From assembly GCA_951813615.1 (NCBI GenBank), contig OX638377.1, positions 6,173,739-6,237,738 on the forward strand: a stretch of DNA of 64,000 nucleotides, read 5' to 3'. Position 1 is the stretch's first letter, and every line of letters begins with the position of its first letter. Shown here piece by piece: positions 59,814-64,000 of this stretch. The notes below the pieces were generated by a model. It did not search any database and was not told the DNA's origin. It saw only the letters and a program-made list of their open reading frames with translations. This stretch comes from an uncultured Latescibacterota bacterium. GTDB lineage: Bacteria > Latescibacterota > UBA2968 > UBA8231. Position numbers and translations under genes: made by a program.

Positions 59814-60584
59814 ATGGAATACAGCGACAAACAGCACGCCCACTTTGAGGAGCACGGGTACGTGCGGCTCGGCAAGGTACTCGACGACGCGGGATTGGCC
59901 GAACTACAGCAGCGGATCGACGCGATCATGCTCGGCGAGATCCCCTACCCGGAGATGGAATTTCAGCTCGACGGGGAGGACGCCGACTACGCGAAGATGC
60001 CCACCGTCTCTTCCGGCCACAAGGGCACCACGCTCCAGTACCGCAAGATCATGGGCTTGGAGCAGGACCCCGTCTATCTCGCCTACATGCAGCACCCGCT
60101 CTTCCGCCAGATCACCCGGCGCTATGTCGGCGAGGATGTGTCGATCTTCCGGGCGATGTTTATGAACAAGCCGGCGGAAAAGGGCACGATATTGCCTTGG
60201 CACCAAGACGTGGGCGTGGGTTGGGGCGTGGGTTACAATCCGACGACCACGGTGTGGACCGCGCTCGATTCGGCGACGGTGGCAAACGGCTGTATGCAGA
60301 TCGTGCCCGGCAGCCACAAGCACGGGGTGATCACCGAAGGGCATTTTCCTTCGGCAGAGCAGCTAGCCGAATACGCGCCGCGGGGAGCGGAAATCGACCT
60401 TGAAGCCGAGGCGGGCGAGGCGATTTTGCTCAACAACCTGCTGCTGCACCGCTCGGGGATCAATCCGACGGGTCAGTCGCGCCGTGCCTTTAGCATCGCC
60501 TATATGGACGGAGCCGCGCGTTCCGTGCGCACGGGCGAAGGCTATCCGATGATCTTTGGTGCAGAGGCGCTGGTCCCGGCCTAG
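59814..60584 (+). CDS. PhyH-family Fe(II)/2-oxoglutarate dioxygenase
   Basis: 256 aa, ATG after GGAGG. It has the complete motif WHQD (HxD) followed by GWGVGYNPTTTVW, the distal His in LLLHRSGINP and the oxoglutarate Arg in SRRAFSIAY. Canonical hydroxylase of an unknown small molecule. It diverges from the HxG member 108 bases away. Overlaps the converging enolase-type gene by four bases. Confidence 0.92.
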   Translation: MEYSDKQHAHFEEHGYVRLGKVLDDAGLAELQQRIDAIMLGEIPYPEMEFQLDGEDADYAKMPTVSSGHKGTTLQYRKIMGLEQDPVYLAYMQHPLFRQITRRYVGEDVSIFRAMFMNKPAEKGTILPWHQDVGVGWGVGYNPTTTVWTALDSATVANGCMQIVPGSHKHGVITEGHFPSAEQLAEYAPRGAEIDLEAEAGEAILLNNLLLHRSGINPTGQSRRAFSIAYMDGAARSVRTGEGYPMIFGAEALVPA

Positions 60585-61636
60585 TCGGGCCACTGCTGCG
60601 CGGAGATGGCGTAGCGGGCGATGGCCTCCTCGTCCAATTCCACGCCCAAACCCGGTCCGGTGGGCACGATGGCGTAGCCGTCTTGGACCAGCGGCCCTTT
60701 GAGCAGGCTGTGCTCGTGCGCGAAGTTGCCGCAGAGGTCGGAGCCAAAGGTGCAGTTGGGCGCGGCAGCCGAGGCGTGGAGGCGGAAGACGTCGAAAATC
60801 CCTAGATCGACATTGGAGGCTTGCCACACGGGGATGTCTGCGCTTGCGGCGATGCGCGCCATGTCGAGAAAATCCCAGTCCGAGGGCGCGACGTTGAAGG
60901 CGTCCACTGCTTCGAGGTGCACCGCGTCGATGATCTGGCGGGGGTTTTGGAAGTGCGGGGCGACGAGGACGCTGGTTTCTTCCTTGAGGCGGCGATATTC
61001 GTTGAGATCGGTTTTGGGGAAGGGATCTTCGAAGACCACGTCGAGGCCGTCGAGACGGCGGGCTAGGTCGAGCGCGTTTTCGAGGTTGTAGAAGCGTTCG
61101 TTGGGGTCTAGGACTACCCGTAGATGCGGCGCGACTTCGAGGGTGGCGCGGACCCGGTCCTCCATGTTGGCATCCTCCCACTTGCACTTCATCTTGATGC
61201 CGTGGAAACCCAGCTCGGCGGCGCGTTGGGCCGCACGGGCGGTATCCGCAGCGCTCATCCGACTGATCCAGTAGTCAACCAGCACCTTATCTTGCAGCTT
61301 GCCACCGAAAATGCGGCACAGCGGCCAGCCGATCACTTTGCCGATCAGGTCGAGGAGGGCGATGTTCCAGCCACCGCTGCGCAAGGCTCGTGGCTCAAAG
61401 GTGTTGGGGTCTTTGCCGATTAGGTCGGGTGGTTGCTCTGCGCGGTCGCCGTAGTACGGTCCGCTCATGCCGAGGCCGGTCAGTCCTTGGTCGGTGTGGA
61501 TTCTGAGGACATCTTGGCGGCGGGCCGAGAGCGGTTCGGGATAGCCGGGCGCGGGCTCGTCGTACTCGGGCGGAGGCAGGATGCCCGGGAGGAAGGGCAC
61601 GCAACAGACGGTGCGTTCGAGGTGGGTAATCTGCAT
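60581..61636 (-). CDS. Mandelate racemase/muconate-lactonizing (enolase superfamily) enzyme
   Basis: 351 aa from ATG 61636. The capping domain begins with HLERTVCCVPFLPG; the barrel has GIKMKCKW (KxK site), Asp and Glu metal ligands in VLDPNERF and VFEDPFP, and a later FGSDLCG. Acts on a sugar acid or related carboxylate: dehydration or racemisation. The long upstream frame is the shadow of another strand. Starts five bases after the thioredoxin-TPR gene. Confidence 0.9.
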   Translation of the reverse strand: MQITHLERTVCCVPFLPGILPPPEYDEPAPGYPEPLSARRQDVLRIHTDQGLTGLGMSGPYYGDRAEQPPDLIGKDPNTFEPRALRSGGWNIALLDLIGKVIGWPLCRIFGGKLQDKVLVDYWISRMSAADTARAAQRAAELGFHGIKMKCKWEDANMEDRVRATLEVAPHLRVVLDPNERFYNLENALDLARRLDGLDVVFEDPFPKTDLNEYRRLKEETSVLVAPHFQNPRQIIDAVHLEAVDAFNVAPSDWDFLDMARIAASADIPVWQASNVDLGIFDVFRLHASAAAPNCTFGSDLCGNFAHEHSLLKGPLVQDGYAIVPTGPGLGVELDEEAIARYAISAQQWPD

Positions 61637-61641
61637 GGCGT

Positions 61642-62520
61642 TTAGTACAGGGCTTGGTAGAGTTTGCGCTGGTAGTCGGCTACCAGCGGATTGTCGCGGC
61701 CGAGTAGGTGGAAGACGGCGACCATGGCGTTCTTGGCGGCTTGGTCGCCGTTCGATCTTTTTCCCACGATGTGGAGCCATTCCTGCAACGCGGTTTCGTA
61801 GTCGCCCTCGGAGGCCGCGCAACAGGCGAGCAGGTGGCGGGCTTCTTGGTCGTCTGACTGGCTGAGTACGCGCTGGGCGCAGGCGGCGCGGCCCCCAGCT
61901 TGCTGGCACTGGTGGGCAAACTCAATCTGGGTGAGTAGCGCTTGGGCTTGCGGGTGTTCGGGGGTGTCGGCTTCGACGAGATTGACCAGTTCCTGTACGG
62001 TCTCGAAGCGGCCCTGCTGCAGGTGGATCTTCGCTAGGCCAAGGAGGGCGGGGCCGTCGGTGGGATTTTCCTCAAGCATCTGCTCATACTGGCGCGCGGC
62101 CGCGTCGAAGTCGCCGGTGGCCACTAAGTCGTCGGCTTGGTCCGTCGCTGTTTCGGCTTCGGGGATGGGAGCATCGGAGATCAATGGACGGAGAATGGCC
62201 TCGATCTGTTCTCTGGGTAGCGCGCCGGTGAATTCTTGGGCTAGCTGGCCGTTCTTGACGATTTTGACTGCGGGGATGCCTTGGACCCGAAAGGCCATGG
62301 CGAGTTGCTGGTTTTCATCGACGTTGATCTTGGCTAGGGCTACGCCGGGACCGAGCGCCGCGACGACGTCTTCGAGGATGGGTCCTAAGGTCTTGCAAGG
62401 GCCGCACCAAGGGGCCCAAAAATCGACGACGATGACGCGCTCCTGCGAGCCTTGGAGGACCAGCTCTTCAAAGTTTTGCTCATCGACGTCGAATATCTGT
62501 GGTTGGGGTTGGATTTCCAT
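61642..62520 (-). CDS. Thioredoxin-TPR co-chaperone (CnoX/YbbN-like)
   Basis: 292 aa. Thioredoxin domain with active-site WCGPC (Cys39, Cys42) and the cis-Pro in VQGIPAVKI. The remainder (120-292) is tetratricopeptide-like helices (ARQYEQMLEENPTDGPALLGLA). CnoX-type proteins link disulfide chemistry to chaperonin delivery. E. coli CnoX has lost the two cysteines, but this one keeps both, so it can be redox active. Ends five bases before the enolase-type gene. Confidence 0.92.
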   Translation of the reverse strand: MEIQPQPQIFDVDEQNFEELVLQGSQERVIVVDFWAPWCGPCKTLGPILEDVVAALGPGVALAKINVDENQQLAMAFRVQGIPAVKIVKNGQLAQEFTGALPREQIEAILRPLISDAPIPEAETATDQADDLVATGDFDAAARQYEQMLEENPTDGPALLGLAKIHLQQGRFETVQELVNLVEADTPEHPQAQALLTQIEFAHQCQQAGGRAACAQRVLSQSDDQEARHLLACCAASEGDYETALQEWLHIVGKRSNGDQAAKNAMVAVFHLLGRDNPLVADYQRKLYQALY

Positions 62521-62544
62521 GGTGTCCTTCCGTTTGGAGTAATT

Positions 62545-63594
62545 CTACTGGGCGCGGCCGCGGCCGGCGACTGCCCATTCTTCGACGACTTCGCCGTTGC
62601 GGAGGGCGAAGATGCGGTCGTGGAGGTTGGTGGTCATCCCGCCGTGCAGGGGGATGAAAGAGAGGATGTCGCCTACGTTGACGGGACGATTTGCGGCAGT
62701 GGTATCGACGTGGCCGTGCTCAACGGACATGCCTTTGAGAAAAAGCTCAGGCTGTTCGAGGCAGTAGCCATACGGGGTCGGCGGATAGCTGGTGAAGGCC
62801 TTCTGGCCGGCATCGACGATGGCTTGTCCCGGCCGGGAGGTGCTGACCACGGTGACGACCAAGCGCAGCGGACAGCGGGTGGGGTCGAGGTCTTCGCGCT
62901 TGCCCACGCGGGTCATACCTTCGTAAGCGTACGAGCCGATGCGGGTCTCGGTGCAGCCGAGGGATTTGGAGATGGTTTCGCTGCCAGTGCCGCCGCCGCT
63001 GATGATGTGCAGTGGCAGGCCGCTTTTGTGCGCCCCTTCGCGCACTTCGTCGAGGAAGGGGCGAGCGCGTTCGCTGCTGGGATAGGTCATCACGCCGGTA
63101 AAGTCCAGCCCCGGTAGCTGGTCGATGTGCTGGGCCAGCGCGAGGGTGTCGGCAGGCGATTGGGTGCCGACGCGGCCGCCGCCGGTGTCCATTTCGACGA
63201 TTGTGCGGATGCGGCAACCTGCGGCCGTGGCGGCCTGAGATAGTCCGTCAACAGTGTCGGCGGAGTCGGCGGCGACCGTTAGGGTGCTCTTGCCGCTTTG
63301 GATCAGGCGCGTCAGGCGGGCTAGCTTGGGCTGGCCGACGATGTTGTAGGGAATCAGGATGTCTTGGATGCCGCCATCGGCCATGGCCTCGGCCTCGCCT
63401 AACTTCTGGCTGACGATGCCAATGGCTCCCGCGGCGATTTGCAGGCGCGCAATGGCTGGCGTCTTGTGGGTCTTGGTGTGGACGCGCAGGCCGATTTCGA
63501 GCTGGTCGCAGGCGTTTTGCAAGTCGCGGATGTTTTTTTCTAGCACGTCGAGATCGACGCAGAGGGCGGGGGTGTCGAGTTCGGTAAAGTGCAT
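62545..63594 (-). CDS. D-threonine aldolase/D-serine dehydratase-like PLP enzyme (DSD1-like)
   Basis: 349 aa. Alanine-racemase-type barrel with the PLP lysine in HTKTHK (39-44), then the D-serine dehydratase-like C-terminal domain. GGGTGSE and the final SVEHGHVD hold the phosphate site and metal ligands. Metal-activated PLP enzyme that cleaves or dehydrates D-hydroxyamino acids, giving glycine or pyruvate. Precise substrate unknown. Confidence 0.9.
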   Translation of the reverse strand: MHFTELDTPALCVDLDVLEKNIRDLQNACDQLEIGLRVHTKTHKTPAIARLQIAAGAIGIVSQKLGEAEAMADGGIQDILIPYNIVGQPKLARLTRLIQSGKSTLTVAADSADTVDGLSQAATAAGCRIRTIVEMDTGGGRVGTQSPADTLALAQHIDQLPGLDFTGVMTYPSSERARPFLDEVREGAHKSGLPLHIISGGGTGSETISKSLGCTETRIGSYAYEGMTRVGKREDLDPTRCPLRLVVTVVSTSRPGQAIVDAGQKAFTSYPPTPYGYCLEQPELFLKGMSVEHGHVDTTAANRPVNVGDILSFIPLHGGMTTNLHDRIFALRNGEVVEEWAVAGRGRAQ

Positions 63595-63598
63595 GGGC

Positions 63599-64000
63599 TT
63601 AGATCCTTCCAGTAAAGAGATCCATGTATTGGTTGGCGATTTTTTCCTGGGCGTATTCGCGCTGGACGTAGGTGCGGCACTGGCGGCCTAGATCGGCGCG
63701 TTCCGTTGGACTGAGGGCGAAGAAGCGGTGGATTTGCGCGACGAAAGCTGGGTAGTCCTCGGGGTCAACGAGGAATCCGCCTTCGCGCACGCTCTCGGTC
63801 AGGGCATCGACAGCAAAGGCCACGGCTGGGGTGCCGGCGTACATACATTCGAGTTGGGTCTGGCCGAAGCCTTCGACATCGCCGGGTATGTGGATGTTGG
63901 GCATGAGGAAAAGATCGCAACTCGTGCGCAGCATGGCCAGCACATCGTCGGGGACTGACCCGAGCAGGACGACGCGGTCCTTTAGACCGGATTGGCAAAG
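63599..64000 (-). CDS. Glycosyltransferase (GT-B, GT4-like), 5' partial
   Basis: C-terminal 133 codons; the frame runs off the right edge of the window. VVLLGSVPDDVLAMLRTSCDLFL and the nucleotide-sugar binding signature EGFGQTQLECMYAGTPAVA are characteristic of GT1/GT4-family transferases. A GTG at 63943 could be mistaken for a start but upstream residues are homologous. Role in polysaccharide or glycolipid synthesis inferred. Confidence 0.9.
   Translation of the reverse strand, partial: LCQSGLKDRVVLLGSVPDDVLAMLRTSCDLFLMPNIHIPGDVEGFGQTQLECMYAGTPAVAFAVDALTESVREGGFLVDPEDYPAFVAQIHRFFALSPTERADLGRQCRTYVQREYAQEKIANQYMDLFTGRI

Noticed and set aside
1..64000. tRNA, rRNA, riboswitch or replication-origin signals
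   Set aside because: No cloverleaf, rRNA core sequence or DnaA-box cluster seen by eye; a covariance-model search would be needed to exclude small RNAs.

Overview
The window looks like chromosomal DNA of a moderately GC-rich, Gram-negative environmental bacterium, probably from the FCB superphylum (Latescibacterota- or Poribacteria-like). Three secreted proteins (11306-15280, 15483-18314, 28502-30619) end in the NPFNP-type C-terminal domain used by type IX-like secretion. There is a GldA/F/G-like ABC locus (18402-26663), and the catabolic repertoire is rich in sulfatases, PhyH-type dioxygenases, MocA-type oxidoreductases, amidohydrolases and enolase-superfamily enzymes. The phylum is an inference; I see no rRNA, tRNA or CRISPR array.

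Layout. 1-1613: sugar ABC permease (cut by the window edge) and ATPase, separated by a small-protein/nucleotidyltransferase pair whose second member is truncated. 1644-6255 (minus): MntA/HepT-type toxin-antitoxin pair, beta-propeller protein, sulfatase-like hydrolase, repeat lipoprotein. 6434-10309: hydroxyacid dehydrogenase, methyltransferase, amidohydrolase, dimethylformamidase-like protein. 10333-11198: an IS5-type insertion sequence with a frameshifted transposase. 11306-18314: two large secreted Calx-beta/Ig-like adhesin-type proteins, each followed by a strong hairpin terminator. 18402-26663 (minus): seven-gene ABC locus with a duplicated GldG-like subunit. 26915-38113: TrpD2-like protein, secreted FG-GAP protein, Nudix, rhomboid, MocA oxidoreductase, Uma2 nuclease, nucleotidyltransferase, MetE-like protein, esterase-like hydrolase. 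38240-41480: Nudix, then an HNH nuclease plus AlbA_2/ATPase pair of foreign appearance. 41508-64000: a long catabolic region with dehydrogenases, a dihydroorotase-like hydrolase, DAHP synthase, MFS transporter, MocA oxidoreductase, glycosidase-like protein, epimerase, FGly sulfatase, DUF4832 lipoprotein, mannonate-dehydratase-like enzyme, ABC exporter, oligopeptide-type binding protein, two PhyH dioxygenases, enolase-superfamily enzyme, thioredoxin-TPR chaperone, D-threonine-aldolase-like enzyme and a partial glycosyltransferase.

The most notable structural signal is a pattern seen at two loci, with a possible third. A gene (FG-GAP protein; ABC exporter) lies directly downstream of a neighbour and is bracketed by imperfect direct repeats of about 60 bp that copy the neighbour's last codons. 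The sulfatase at 50942-52345 also has a C-terminal-like remnant upstream of it. Other points worth checking are a PhyH protein with HxG in place of HxD, a REP-like palindrome read through in frame inside a hydrolase gene, and the HNH/AlbA_2 pair as a candidate defence module. All assignments come from reading the sequence; no searches were run.
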